DNA of 64,000 bases from Antedon mediterranea (Eukaryota; Echinodermata; Crinoidea; Comatulida; Antedonidae), in assembly GCF_964355755.1 (NCBI RefSeq), contig NC_092679.1, positions 16,420,932 to 16,484,931 of the forward strand. The letters run 5' to 3'. Every line of letters starts with the position of its first letter. The first letter of the stretch is position 1. This document shows, one piece after another, positions 1-13,400 of this stretch. The translations under genes were made by a program, and so were the position numbers. The notes below the pieces were generated by a model. The model searched no databases, was not told where the DNA came from, and saw only the letters and a program-made list of their open reading frames with translations.

Positions 1-65
1 TTTCGACTTATATAGTAGACTCACTTTATCTTTGGGTAGACAGCTTTGGGACCCAACAAAGTGTT

Positions 66-259
66 CAGTGATGTAAGGTAGAGGCATGAAACCCCTGGTT
101 TAGAGTTGCTAAGAGGCCCTCCAATGCTGTAGGCCTTGGGCATTTTTAGTCTTTTTCAGCATATTTTAATGCCTTATTTCTCCTCCAGGTCCTGCTCAGG
201 GGCCCCCTATAAGCCCCTTGGTTTAAGAGTGAGCTCATACTGTTGCTGTTACGCCACTG
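66..259. mobile_element. Short non-autonomous hAT-like element, copy 1
   Basis: About 194 bp with ends CAGTGATGTAAGG and the inverse of GTTACGCCACTG. It is flanked by AAAGTGTT (58-65) and AAAGTGTC (260-267), an 8-bp target duplication with one mismatch. The body shares CCCCTGGTTTAG and GGCCTTGGG stretches with the copy at 41271. CAGTG ends with 8-bp duplications are typical of hAT elements. Confidence 0.75.
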
Positions 260-760
260 AAAGTGTCACCTTGCGTATCCCAAATATATAATATAATATC
301 CAAATATGGGTTGACATAGTGTTAAACATTATATTGCCATAGGTTGTTTCACTGGAAAGTGTCACCATGCGTATCCCAAATATATAATATAATATCCAAA
401 TATGAGTTGACATAGTGTTAAACATTATATTGCCATAGGTTGTTTCACTGGAAAGTGTCACCTTGCGTATCCCAAATATATATAATATCCAAATATGAGT
501 TGACATAGTGTTAAACATTATATTGCCATAGGTTGTTTCACTGGAAAGTGTCGCCTTGCGTATCCCAAATATATAATATAATATCCAAATATGAGTTGAC
601 ATAGTGTTAAACATTATATTGTCATAGGTTGTTTCACTGGAAAGTGTCACCTTGCGTATCCCAAATATATAATATAATATCCAAATATGAGTTGACATAG
701 TGTTAAACATTATATTGCCATAGGTTGTTTCACTGGAAAGTGTCACCTTAAACAGGAGTG
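256..760. repeat. Tandem repeat, unit about 95 bp, about 5 copies
   Basis: Near-identical units begin CACTG(G)AAAGTGTCACC and contain CCAAATATATAATATAATAT and GTTAAACATTATATTG. They start near 256, 350, 445, 539, 634 and 729, and the last is partial. The long minus-strand open frame across it is a by-product of the unit length. Confidence 0.9.
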
Positions 761-1118
761 CACTTTGAATAGAATGTGTCTCAAAGGACAAAGGGGAGTT
801 TCCCAAAAGAGGGATGTCCTGAGGAGGGTGTCTACTGGAATTAGGGTACAGTACTGAACTGGTTGTCAAGAAATGGTATCTCTTGACAAATTACAGTATC
901 TCTTTTTGGTTCGTTCTATAAATAAACTTTTTATGTGGGCAACACAATTATTATATGTTTTGTATTTCATTTCATTTATAAATAAAACATAACAAAACCC
1001 ACGAAGGTGACAGGATTAAACAAGAGCAAACTTAGTTGCTGTACACATTTTATCCGCCGTCACGGGTGACATATAATAGACAATTTAACCGTGACTATTT
1101 TCAGTTCTTTCTTTTTGA

Positions 1119-2053
<935 letters not shown>

Positions 2054-4490
2054 CTTGGGTAAGAAACATTTCATGAATACAGTATTTAATAATAGTATAA
2101 ATTTTTAGCAGAATATAAATCCAAATTCTGTTAGCCTTTGACAGTAAAAAAATGGAAAGAAGTTGCGACTTCTGTTAAATAATATTTGTATTTTTATTAT
2201 TAAAATATTGCCAATAGTAGTAGTTTAATAATGTATTTTCAACTTTTTTATCCCACAGTACAGTAAACAACGATAGATGAAGATGTAGCACTGCGCCAAA
2301 CCCAAGTATTAGTACAATCAGATGAAATCACTGGTTTACGGTTTAAGACTCCCTTTTAAAGAGGAGTGCTGAGTGTGTAAAAACTAGAATATATCATATT
2401 TTATGGAATAGTGTGCATACCGTCATTTGATTGGTTAATTTTTAATCATGTGCCGTGCATGTTAAACATTTTTAGAATTTTGTTTGATGCTGTAGGCTGG
2501 TGGATAATGATCAAAATCCAACCTGTGGTGTGTGTCATCTTAACACCTCTATTCCGCAGCCAAAACCTTAATGCCGCCTTTTTCATGCGTAGCCTAACAA
2601 CTGCATTAAGATTGCGCAATACATGTTTTAGCCACTTAGTAGGGTCTATGAAATTGTGCCCAAGTATAAAATTATATAGCTGTTTTAAATAAAACAGAAT
2701 TTACCACCAATAATTGTTCCTAGTTACAAATGCTATGAAAAAAAAATCTGCAATAAAATAGGTCATGTACTATAGGTCATAGGTCAAATTATTTCAAACT
2801 ATGCACAATCTTTGTTTTTGTGTGTATATTATGTTTGGTTAAAAAAATCTGTGCTATCATATGAGAATAAACATCGCTTTTAGAATTAGTGAATTGTATA
2901 AAAACAAAACAAATTTATAATAGAGTAATCAATTTTAAACAGTACAGTAATTTCACTTTTTAAAAACTATATACAGAATGCGCCAACAATTTGTCCGACA
3001 TTAAAGACACTGAAGTGATACTATAAAATTGTTTTCAATACTTGACATCCTTTCTTTAACCTTCCAAATTTAGAAATGTTTAAGCAAATAAACTGTTCTC
3101 TGGCGAGTATACTGTGTTCAAAGCAACCAGTTGTTGAAATTTGGGCATTTTTCCAAAAACAATAATCCGTGACTGGGACTCTAGTTATTATATGAAAGAA
3201 AATTGTTAATGTACTACCTCTGTGTTTAGATATTGTAAATTCTCAGGTTGTTAAAAAGTGTTAATAAATACACAAAACAAAGTTATGGTATAATAATATA
3301 GAACTTCCCAACAAATATTTGGATCGTGTTCTGCTTTCGGCAAAAGCTAATATTCCTAATGGGGTTATTTGGCCGAGCTATAAATTCTTTCTTGAAATGC
3401 GGCCAAAATATCAAAGGTTTGATTTTGATAATACGGAAGACAAACAATATAACAAAGCCTAAAGCCTTGTCTACACTATCAAACTTTATGTGACAAAAAA
3501 ATGTAATGTTATGCACATAATTATGGACATAATGATGTCATATCACTACACATACTTGGCACATCACACTTTTTTTTGTCAAACTAATTTGATAGTGTAG
3601 ACAGAGCTTAATTTTAACCTGCATTGATAATTTTGTTGTCTGCTGTCTTCCAACTATAATTACAATATACAGTATTATTATTATATCAGATAAGCATGGG
3701 ATACAATCACAAAAACATTGTTTATAAACATTAATATATTATATCCTTGATTTTGGTAAAAACCGTTTTGGGTTTAGCAAAATAATCTTAATTGGAAGTC
3801 TATCTCTAAAAGAAGCCCCAAGGGTAAAGAGCTCATGGGCTTCTTTTTGAGGTTTTACAGAATATGACAAATTTGTTTTTAATTTTTATACAGTTTTAAC
3901 AGAATAACACATGTAATGTATTAATTTTGTATAAAAAAATGATCCAAATTGCTGTATATTACTACCATGTTGTTACTGTACATATTACTATATAGTTTAC
4001 AAAACAGATCATGTTTTTTCGTGGAAATAAATCCACTTTAAATATATAATGCTAAAGTATATAAATGTGCTTTAAGGTTTTTAAGATGAAATAAATGTAG
4101 GAAAAGTAGTAGAGAATATTCTATTTATTATATTATATTATATTCATTTGCAATCATATTGATGGATAATTACACCAATTTCTGACAGCAAGTGGTGCTT
4201 TTTGAATATGGTTGTGTATTTTTAAACAATCAACATATTACCCCTTGAATTGAAGACTTCAGAGCAAGAATTCTTATCTGGGCTAAAAATGGGATGGGAT
4301 GGGGGGTACTCTGTTGTACTTCCTGGATCTGCACTGTAAACAGTCTAATCTGGCTTAATGCCAATGAAGCACATCTGCTGTCTCTAATCTCAGAATTTTA
4401 CTACACAAATAAAATGAAATGACTTTAAGGTCTATTTTTTTTGGTAGAAGGGGTTTGGTTCTTTTATATTTAGGCAATTTGACAAAGGTA
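2054..4490. other. EGLN 3' region and AT-rich intergenic DNA
   Basis: No gene is visible beyond the likely EGLN 3'UTR, which may end after AATAAA at 2688-2693. The stretch is AT-rich, with one MITE at 3459-3611. Open frames here are short and lack known motifs or splice context. Confidence 0.5.
3459..3611. mobile_element. TTAAGC-TIR MITE, copy 1
   Basis: Inverted ends AAAGCCTTGTCTACACTATC and its complement, with the internal CACATCACAC and ATGATGTCAT words of the family. Confidence 0.85.
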
Positions 4491-4494
4491 CAGT

Positions 4495-4745
4495 AAGTTG
4501 GATAGCCGAGTGGTTAGGACACTTGACTGTCATACAGATAGACCCGGGTTCAATTCCCGACAACCCCCACTCCACTCAGCTGTAAATGAGTACCTAGTTG
4601 AAAATACTAGGGCGAAAAAGGCGGCGTGGAAAGGAACTGGCCACCCTACCACATAATACCGAGGATTAGTACAATAAGCTCCTAACAGCTTATTCCCCTA
4701 TGTTCAGAATGAACACAAGACTCGCCTTTACCTTTACAGTAACTA
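4495..4745 (+). repeat. tRNA-derived SINE with intact Pol III boxes
   Basis: The head has a perfect A box (TAGCCGAGTGG) and B box (GGTTCAATTCC) in a tRNA-like segment of about 72 nt at 4498-4569. A non-tRNA body follows (AAATGAGTACCTAG, GGAACTGGCCACC), ending in CTTTACCTTTACAG. The body and tail make a SINE far more likely than a functional tRNA. Confidence 0.65.
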
Positions 4746-5059
4746 TAAGTGATTTTATTCATTATTCTTAAAGTGAATCCAAACAAGATGCTCAACAAGT
4801 ATTTTGGAGTGGAGTTGGATTTATTTGTCATGAAAAAAATCTTGATATTTGACCTTCAACCCCGAGATAGGTAGCCAAACACGTTAACCATCAAGTTATA
4901 ACTCCACTACATGGGGAGGTTGTTTGAGTGCACTTAAATACTTCAGACCACGCCCACCTGGTTAGTGCTAGAGTGTCCATCTGCCCAAAATGCAACTTTA
5001 AAGGGTATAGCTCCGGGTTTAAAATGTCTAATATAACCCCAATTACTTTCTGACAACAG

Positions 5060-5212
5060 TAAAGCTTTGTCTACACTATCAAACTTGTTTGACAAAAAAA
5101 AGGTGTGATGTGCCGAAATATGGTAGTGATATGCTTATATATGGTATTGATATGACATCATCATGTTCATATATGGGCACATATTTGTTTGAAAGTGTAG
5201 ACTGCGCTTAAA
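5060..5212. mobile_element. TTAAGC-TIR MITE, copy 2
   Basis: Inverted ends around TAAAGCTTTGTCTACACTAT and GAAAGTGTAGACTGCGCTTA, with one internal ATATGGTAGTGATATG unit. Confidence 0.85.
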
Positions 5213-5456
5213 ACAGAACAAGTGTTTTAACCCCGAACTCGCCCTTTAAACAATAGGTGGGCAGCATAGCTTGCAAACAATTGGGTACAATCCATCATCA
5301 TTCATTATATGCAGGAAGTTATTTACATTGAAGATATTATTTTTCTTTGGTCTAAATTATTTTGTTGAAGTAGTTAGTAATTTTCTCGATATAAGTAGTG
5401 CATTTCGAGTAAGGTGCGGTGCCATTGTTCAAACCTCACCAAACAGACTGTCTTCC

Positions 5457-5638
5457 TTATCTATGGTCTTGTACACTGTTTGTATATTTGATGCAACTTG
5501 ATGCTATTATGCTTGCTATACTTGTTTTCACTTCTGGAAGATGCCCACAAACAATCTTCACATACTCATGGTCTATATAAAATGTACAAATTCTGTGTAT
5601 TAGTGCTTGTATGACAGCATGTTTTATAAATGAACCAT
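5457..5638 (-). CDS. Possible last exon of the TAF1A-like gene (unrecognised sequence)
   Basis: An open stretch of about 60 codons on the minus strand could follow TAF1A exon 10. The donor GAAG|GTAGGT at 7474 leaves one base, and an AG at 5640-5639 opens the phase needed for a residue D followed by GSFIKHAVIQALIHRICTF. The stop is at 5457-5459. The amphipathic spacing looks coding-like, but I see no clear match to the vertebrate TAF1A tail and the acceptor tract is poor. If the join is real, the intron of about 1.8 kb holds a SINE interrupted by a 1.19-kb hAT-like element. It could equally be a chance open frame. Confidence 0.3.
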
Positions 5639-5829
5639 CTCTCCTCAATCAAAGAATATTGACAACAAAAAAGAATACCAAAAAATAGGCTTAGTTGATG
5701 ATACTTTGTGCACTGAAGCGTATGAACATTTTGATATTTTTTATTTCACCTTAATTATGGAGGGTGACCCTAAACAGCATATGCTGACAATCAAGGGGCC
5801 CTTGTGATGAGTTATGATAAGTGGCTGTG

Positions 5830-7300
5830 TGCATACTAATACACACCGGGTAACACCCTCCTCATCTCGGGGTAACCCCCTCCTCATCTCGGGATAACCC
5901 CTCCTCATCTTGGAAGATGTACTAGGTTCTTTAAAGTGCACATGAGCCAGATGTGTACACTGGACCTACGGTTTATAGTCCTAGACTCGTTCTACCAGCA
6001 GAACCATGTAGCAAGTGGGGCTTGAACCCTTGCCGATGTATGGCAAGGTCAGTGGCGTATCCAGTGGGGGGGGGGGGGGGGGGTGGGGGTGGGGGCACCT
6101 CATCGCGTCCGTCGGCAAACAAAGGTGCCGGGAAAAAAATAAAGTTAGGGAAATAAGAATAAACTATTATTCGACAATAATTGAACTGTAAACATAATTC
6201 TTTTGAGTGTTTGTTTATTTACATATCATATCATTGATCCCTTCAGATCAACTATTTTTTATTTTCATTACATCGAACGAAACACGTAAAAAATGTGGTC
6301 AAAATATCTTATTACCTGGAACGGATTTGTATGGTTCCTACGCTAAGATTATATAGTTCCACATGCCATGTGCTTTTTTCTCTAAGATATATTTATTATG
6401 AGTGCCAAAAACCGGGGTTTTTTTTCTCGATATGAGGCCTTTATTATTAAAATTTCCTAAAGAAAAAGCACACATACCATAAAAAATATCCATGTATTTC
6501 ATTTTTGGAACAGAATAGTCCGCGAGGCTCAACTACAAAACCACCATTTTGTGATATGATGTCATCGTAAGCCAATCAAAGCTGAGCTTTCTCGTGATTG
6601 GCATTGCTCACGGTTGAATGATTTTGGATTCTGGCTGATTTGATTGGTGGATGCGAATCACCCGCAGCGGAATGTTTGCTCTCGCGCGTGTAGGCCTACC
6701 ATGAATCTCTCTGATCGTTACTACACACAAAGTTAGAGCAATGAATTTTTCCGAATTCCGTTAATTAAACAACTTTATATATTTTATAAGCATTTAATAA
6801 CATGTTTTATTGATATTTCTAATGGTGATATATAAAATAAATTACTAAAAAACGTAATTATATGTAATTATTTTAACCAAAAATGGCGTGGTTAATAGAA
6901 TTGTCAACTGAGGCTGCAAATTGTTTTACTTCTTTTCGTGGCTAAAAACGATAATTTTCGGCGATGTTTTAGACCATATATTTCGAAAACTACAAGTCAG
7001 ATTTTCGTAATTCTTTCTTTATTGTAATATTAATACAACATACTAACAGATAATGTTTAATTTGGTTTAATTTTGCATCGTTATCCCATATAAGACAACA
7101 TGACTAGGCCTATGCAATCCTAGAACATATATTGATGTGTAGGCCTAGGCATGTACAGTACAGGTAATGACGTTGATTTTGTCGGCAAATTGGCAATTCC
7201 TGGCCCCCCCCCCGACTTTAAAATCCTGGATACGCCACTGGGCAAGGTATTATGGTTCCACTGTCTTATAACATGCCTACTGCTCGGCCGAAATGTGTTT
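5830..7300 (-). repeat. tRNA-Leu/Ser-like SINE split by a hAT-like insertion
   Basis: 5830-6049 carries the SINE body (GGTAACCCCCTCCTCATCTC, GTTCTTTAAAGTGCAC, TGTACACTGGACCTACGG). 7241-7300 carries the tRNA-like head (GGTTCCACTGTCTTATAAC, CTGCTCGGCC). Together they match the uninterrupted minus-strand copy at 13690-13975. Confidence 0.7.
6050..7240. mobile_element. 1.19-kb non-autonomous hAT-like element with perfect 8-bp target duplication
   Basis: The ends are CAGTGGCGTATCCAG and CTGGATACGCCACTG, exact inverse repeats. Both sides carry GGCAAGGT (6042-6049 and 7241-7248). The left end is followed by a G-rich run and the right end is preceded by a C run, which extends the inversion. I see no transposase frame inside, so it depends on another element. 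It sits inside a SINE. Confidence 0.88.
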
Positions 7301-7473
7301 AAAGAAATTATCTTCAGCAATTTCAATATTTATAGGGATTTTACAGAGACAAGTAAAAATTGTCTGTAGTTGTAAGACCCTTTAGAAAAAAAAATTATCA
7401 CAAAGAAAAAGCATGAAAAAAGGTTTTGCCAAGTAGGCCTAAAGATAGCTAGCACAGACTAGACTTGACCTAC

Positions 7474-10400
7474 CTTCTCCCAGCAACAGGCCTGCTATTG
7501 TAGCTTTAATAGGAGCCAATTCCGGATTAGTGTCTGCAATGACAACTGCTTGGTCTTTTCGAAAATGATAGGAAGGCCACCATGATATTCTTAACTTCCA
7601 GCAATTTAGAATTACATCTAGGCCACTATCATCATGTCTAAAGGAGAGGAATATAGAAGAAAAATGATCAGCTCTGAGGAATTACCAAACAAGAAGGGTG
7701 CACCAGATACAAAGAAATATAATGATTCAATAATATACAAATAATTAATGTTTAAGAGTTGAATGGTGAGAATAATTAAAAAATTGACTGCTCTATTTAA
7801 TGAGCAAAGCCAATAAACAAATACAAAACATTAATTATTTGTTTGATAACAAACCTACTTTTATTCAAGTTATCCATTGTAAATCATTGACAAATGCTAG
7901 GCCGGAACCTAAGCCATTAAAAAAGGCAGTGCTCCAACTTTAGACGTGGAATAGAACAGTTATGGTCGGCTTGCACAGCAAGTTGATTTCCGAAAACGAA
8001 CAGTCAACAACGTTGCGTGGCAAAAAATCTCAAAATGTTTACATAAAGCTGAATGTGCATTAGAACCATTCATTATCACCATAAGATATCACTTTTCCAT
8101 GAGATAGGGTAAATTTAAAATGACATGCGATGCTCAATTGACAAATCAAATTGCAAGAATACAATCAGGTGTGTTATAATATAAAATGTATCAAAATACA
8201 CTACATAAAAAATATGGTATTTAATCAATCCACCTAGCTACTAGATGCTGTCTTACAGCCTGTTATATGGCCAGCATAATTTTTTGTCTCTTGATAATGC
8301 TAATTGTATACAATTACCGTTTTCTGACTCTTGTTATTTCATCACACAACAACTTCCATGGTTGAACTGTATCTTGCCAACAAGCATAGTCTAACATGTC
8401 AAACAGCATAACAATGCTCTTTCTTTTAACTTCAGCTAATAAAAAAAGAATGTAATTTCAATTTTAAAGGTAAAAGGTATTTGTATTTGCCTTCAAGCTT
8501 AACTGGAAACGGAGGACATCTGGATTAGGCCTTCCACAGACACATGGCAGCTAGCAGTGCAGCGCCTACCAGATCAGCACACTGGGAGACGATCTCCACT
8601 CTTTGGGAAAAGTGTACAAAGTTCTTTAATGTGCACTATGAACATTGGACCAACTGGTTTACGTCCCATCCAAAGGATGAGGCAATGTGAGTAAAACATC
8701 TTGAGTAAGGATACAGTTACAATGGTACAGATAGCTAGTCCGATATTATCATTACACCATCACTCTCTGGTATATACAACACCTGCCGCGAATCCAGACG
8801 GTCTCCCATCAACGCTGTATGGCCGTTTACTTGTCATACAGAAGAACCCCTCTTGTCCTCAGTTAACATTCTGTTATGCCCTGTCTACACTATCAAACTC
8901 TATGACAAAAAAATGTGATGTGCCTATATATGGACATGATGATGTCATATCACTACTATATTTGGGCATATCACTACTATATTTGGGCCTATCACTACCA
9001 TATTTGGGCACATTTGTCAAACTGGTTTGATAGTGTAGACAGAGCTTTATTATCATCATCTCCAAGTCTGTTGATATATCTGCATGGAATTTATTTTTTT
9101 CATGACAGAAAACAGTAGCGTGGTAGCTTGGTACTAAAAACAGTAGTATACCACAAGTAGCGGCAGGGAGTAAAGGAAGTATGTAATAAAACAATGCCCA
9201 ATAAAACAGCAAGATCAGTTTACAATTCTATCCAGTTATAAGCCCATGTGATACTTACAAGTGATTTTTCTTGATTTCTTTCTGCGTTCAAGAATATGAA
9301 GACGTTCGTAAAGTTCCAAAACAAATTCACTAGAAGGAACTTTGGCTACAAGTTTCTTTAAATTAAAACAAACAATAAACAAACAATAAATCAAAAGAGA
9401 TTAAATTCAGAATGTTTTGTTGAAGACCAAAGTACAGATCTGCGATAAAAAAATTAGGGTTTCCCCTCTAAATTTCTTTCATATTTATTTAGTCATTGTT
9501 TATAACTTTACAATTACAGTACAAAATTAATGGCAAGGATCCTGCATAAAGAAGTTTACAATTCTGTTTTTGCAGGACCCTTTTACATAAAACATAAAAA
9601 ATAAAACTCAACATAAATAAAATAAAAGTGTATAAATAAAATTTTAGTGTTGTTCATCAGCATAAAACGATAAATATCGTTTTTAACGTGTTTATTTATA
9701 CATTTATTTTTTTCTTTTTGTTGTTGGGACTGAGGCCACGACGGCCAATAGATACTGTAGCATATCTTGACAACAGTGTAATAAAAATAAGTTCAGTACA
9801 GTGTATATATATATATAATTTGAAACGATAAAGATGAGAAAATCTGTGAGAATGAGAAAAAGTCGCCCCAACAGAGACTCGAACTCGGACCGTCTGCTTG
9901 ATATGCAGTTGCCCTAACCATTAGACCACTGGGGCTTTCATGGTATTGTTCAAACTCGATTGGATAGCGACTCTTTAACATTCTCGGCGTGGTACGGTGG
10001 GGCGACTTTTTCTCATTCTCACATATTTCCTCATCTTTATCTTTTCAAATTAATTAATTAAATTTCAGTATATCACCGGGTGGTTTAGAATTGCCTAATG
10101 TGTTTATATATATATATCCTCATTTCATTAAATTTACCATGATTAATTTATGACATATTTGTATTTGCATTTAATTTTTTAATTTATATTTTAGTTATTT
10201 TTTATTATTTTAATTTTATATTGTATAATAAGGGTCAATATGAGACGAAGTACCCACTTCTAATCTTGTTCCTAATAATGGTTTTTTTAAATTTATTTTT
10301 GTTCTTTATTTAATTCAATTTTGTTTGCTTTCATGTTATTTCAATCAATTATTATTGATTATTGTTATTTTATTACCATTATATTATTACTGTAGCTTCA

Positions 10401-13400
10401 TTATTGAAAACATTGTATGGAACTGAACTGAACCACTAGTTGTCCCTGTCCCTGTTTCATTTTTTTTCAGTTTTACAATTTTACAAATTTACTTTTATTT
10501 TGTTGTGCATGAAATGAAATAAACTATTTCTGTCAAGTGGCTCACCAAAATGAAAAATGAAAGGGAAAAAAAATATATAGGAAAAAAATGGTTCTCACCT
10601 CTAAAATAGAAATTTGTTCTTTAAGTGGACCATCTGTACTTTGTAGATATTGGTAAAGGTAAACATAACTATTAGGATTTCCAGGATTATCCTCATTGTA
10701 TTTCATCAACACTGATTTAAGTTTCTTGTTATCATCAAAAGGCTTCATCAACTACAAAGAACACGTGCATTAAGTTTATTCTTGTAAGCTTGGTTCCCAC
10801 TAGAACGTAACGCAAGGACGTAAACGCAACGCAAGCGTTTTAACCAATGACAAGCGAAGTTATAGACAGTTAGCAATCACAAGCGAATAAGCCATCGCTT
10901 GTGATTGGTCAATTCACTTGCGTTGCGTTACGTCCTTGTGTTGCGTCGCTAGTGGGAACCACGCTTTAGGAGCTTTAGATTTTGTTTGTTTCTGTGATTC
11001 AAGCTCAAGGAATGACATGCTATGTGTGCCAAAATATCTGACATCAAAATCTATTGTTTTGTAAAGGCCTATTTATACTAGCACAATAACAATTGACAAT
11101 AACTGATAAATATGCATCTAGAACTATATGATATATAAATTAATTTTTTATTTACATTAATTTTTATATTAACATTTCACATTTCAATTTCACATGTCCA
11201 ATAAAATGACGTCATGATTACTAAGTAATAATATCGTGAGGATGCAACAATTTTATTGCTCTTCTTGATTATGAAATCATTTGATTGGACTTATATATAT
11301 TATTTTTATCAAAGACAGCTTAAATGATCTTATAGTTAGGTTATGTAAGAAAAATGTATGTTTATCTATTTATCGTCAATTGTTACCATCTTAGTGTGTA
11401 GCAGCCTTAATAGAGTATCCAACTCTACTAAAACACATACAGTAATGTCATACCTATAACTCACCTCAATATAACAAAGAATAAAGACGTCCCATATACC
11501 AGGAGTATCAAGAATAGACATGATGTTATTAATGGCCAACTCTCCATGCTTGTCACTCTGTTTTGATTCCTCTAAACGCAAAGCATGGAACAAACATATA
11601 TTAGTATTTATAAACATTGAAATCTATCAAGAAATATATATACAAAAGAAAACACAAACATTAAAGTCTCAGTTAAGACTAACTGAGACTTTTTCGAGGT
11701 CTGAGGTCTTAGATTAAACCTATGATTAAGTAGGCATTTCCAAGTTCCATGCCACATTTCATGAGTTAAGGTCAGCCTTGCACAAAACACCCCCACCTCC
11801 AATTGAATTGAATAACGAACAAATATTTTCGATAAAACTAAAGTAAAACATCTATTAAGGGGACCACAGAAAAGTGTCCCCTTAATAGGAATTGGTTAAA
11901 TGTTAAAAGATATACTGCTCCTTATACAGTTAACAGGAAAGTAGTGTTAATATAGTTGTCTCTAAAGACTAATTTACATAGACGAGCGGTGACGGTAAGC
12001 GAAAAACCATGTAGCTTGTCACACATAGATTCTGTATCTATCCTCAGCCTGCTCCATGCTTTGTGTAAATGGTGATAAGGAATAACAAAGATTCTATATT
12101 TTTATTACCGTTACCACTCGTCTGCGTAAATTGGCCTTAAGAAGGCTTTCTACTGCATACCTTCATTTTCATCATGGTCTTCGGTTTGTTCTCTTTGAGT
12201 CCAAAGTGCAAACTCAATGAGTCCAGTATACGCTACTATCAATTTTTTCCATTCCTTTTCCGTCATTTCTTGCCATTTCGTTTTCTGTCCTGCCTTTCCT
12301 ACTTTGTCCTGTATTACTTTATATGCTTCCTCAAACTGGTTTTCCCGAAGGAGATTAAATACTCTTTCCATATGTTTCTCTTTACAGTTATAAAAGTTGG
12401 ATGTTTCAACCTTCCTAAAACAAAACAAAAAATAACCTTTTCTTTGATGGAAACCAAAGGAGTACAATATTGGTGGTTAAAATGCTTGCCTTACAATCCC
12501 AAGGTCCAGCATTCAATCTTGACCTATTGGCAGGGTTCAATTCTGATCTAGTGCCAGGGATGTAACACACAACTCTTTTAACTCCACTCTTTAAGACTTA
12601 AATGAGACTTAATTTATGAGCACTATAAATTACAAAATAGTTTATCCATCCTGTAATTGCTGAAATATAAAATATCTTATCTATCTGAAATTAAAACTTT
12701 AATTTTAACTTTAACTTATAGATGAATAAGAAGAAAACAAGAATAAATTAACTTTCCGCACCAAATATGGCTGAGTTCAGTGAATAGAGTGTACGCATGA
12801 AGGGGGTTTCTTCTGTAGTTTTATAAGATTATTTACCTGAAAAACAGTTCCTTAATTTCTTTATTAGATGCTGCATGCTGATAGACCACTTCTGCCCCAC
12901 ACTAAACAAGCAAAATTAGAAGAAAAAAAAAAATTTACAAATATGTGATACACTAAGACTAGAGACAGGCAATGTGCTCTTTACACAGATAGTCTCATAT
13001 GAAGTAGCTATTTTCTTGCACAAATGTTTATACAGTATCGGGTTTAAATTCCCTAAAGCTCTGTCTACATTATCAAACTAGTTTGACAAAAAAAAGTGTG
13101 ATGTGCTCAAATATGGTAGTGATGATGTCATATCACTACCATATTTAATAGTGTAGACAGAGCTTTAGTTAGGTATTAAAACAAATGTTGTTGTCACCTG
13201 AAAGCAGATTCATGTGTTCCTCAAAATCATAGCTTACAAACCTATTTAAAAGGTCGCTTATCTATTTTTCCTACTACTGTTATATCATAGCTCTCTAGTT
13301 ATAATATGCTGTGCATTGTAAATGTTAAAATACATAATCAAGTAAAAGAAAAGTAACATTTTTGTATAAAGTATGTTACCTTCCAGGTATAGTCTCTAGT

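Noticed and set aside
249-869. 206-codon open frame on the minus strand
   Set aside because: It is the translation of the 95-bp tandem array. The protein repeats with the DNA unit and has no domain.
4498-4569. Stand-alone functional tRNA gene
   Set aside because: Pol III boxes are perfect, but a SINE body and tail follow directly and the anticodon arm does not pair convincingly.
5953-6156. Gly-rich small protein
   Set aside because: The Gly run is the G tract at the hAT-like element end, and the frame crosses the SINE/hAT junction.
8701-9212. Open frames on both strands near 8.7-9.2 kb
   Set aside because: They cross MITE copy 3 and a SINE-like segment. The peptides repeat in other copies of the family.
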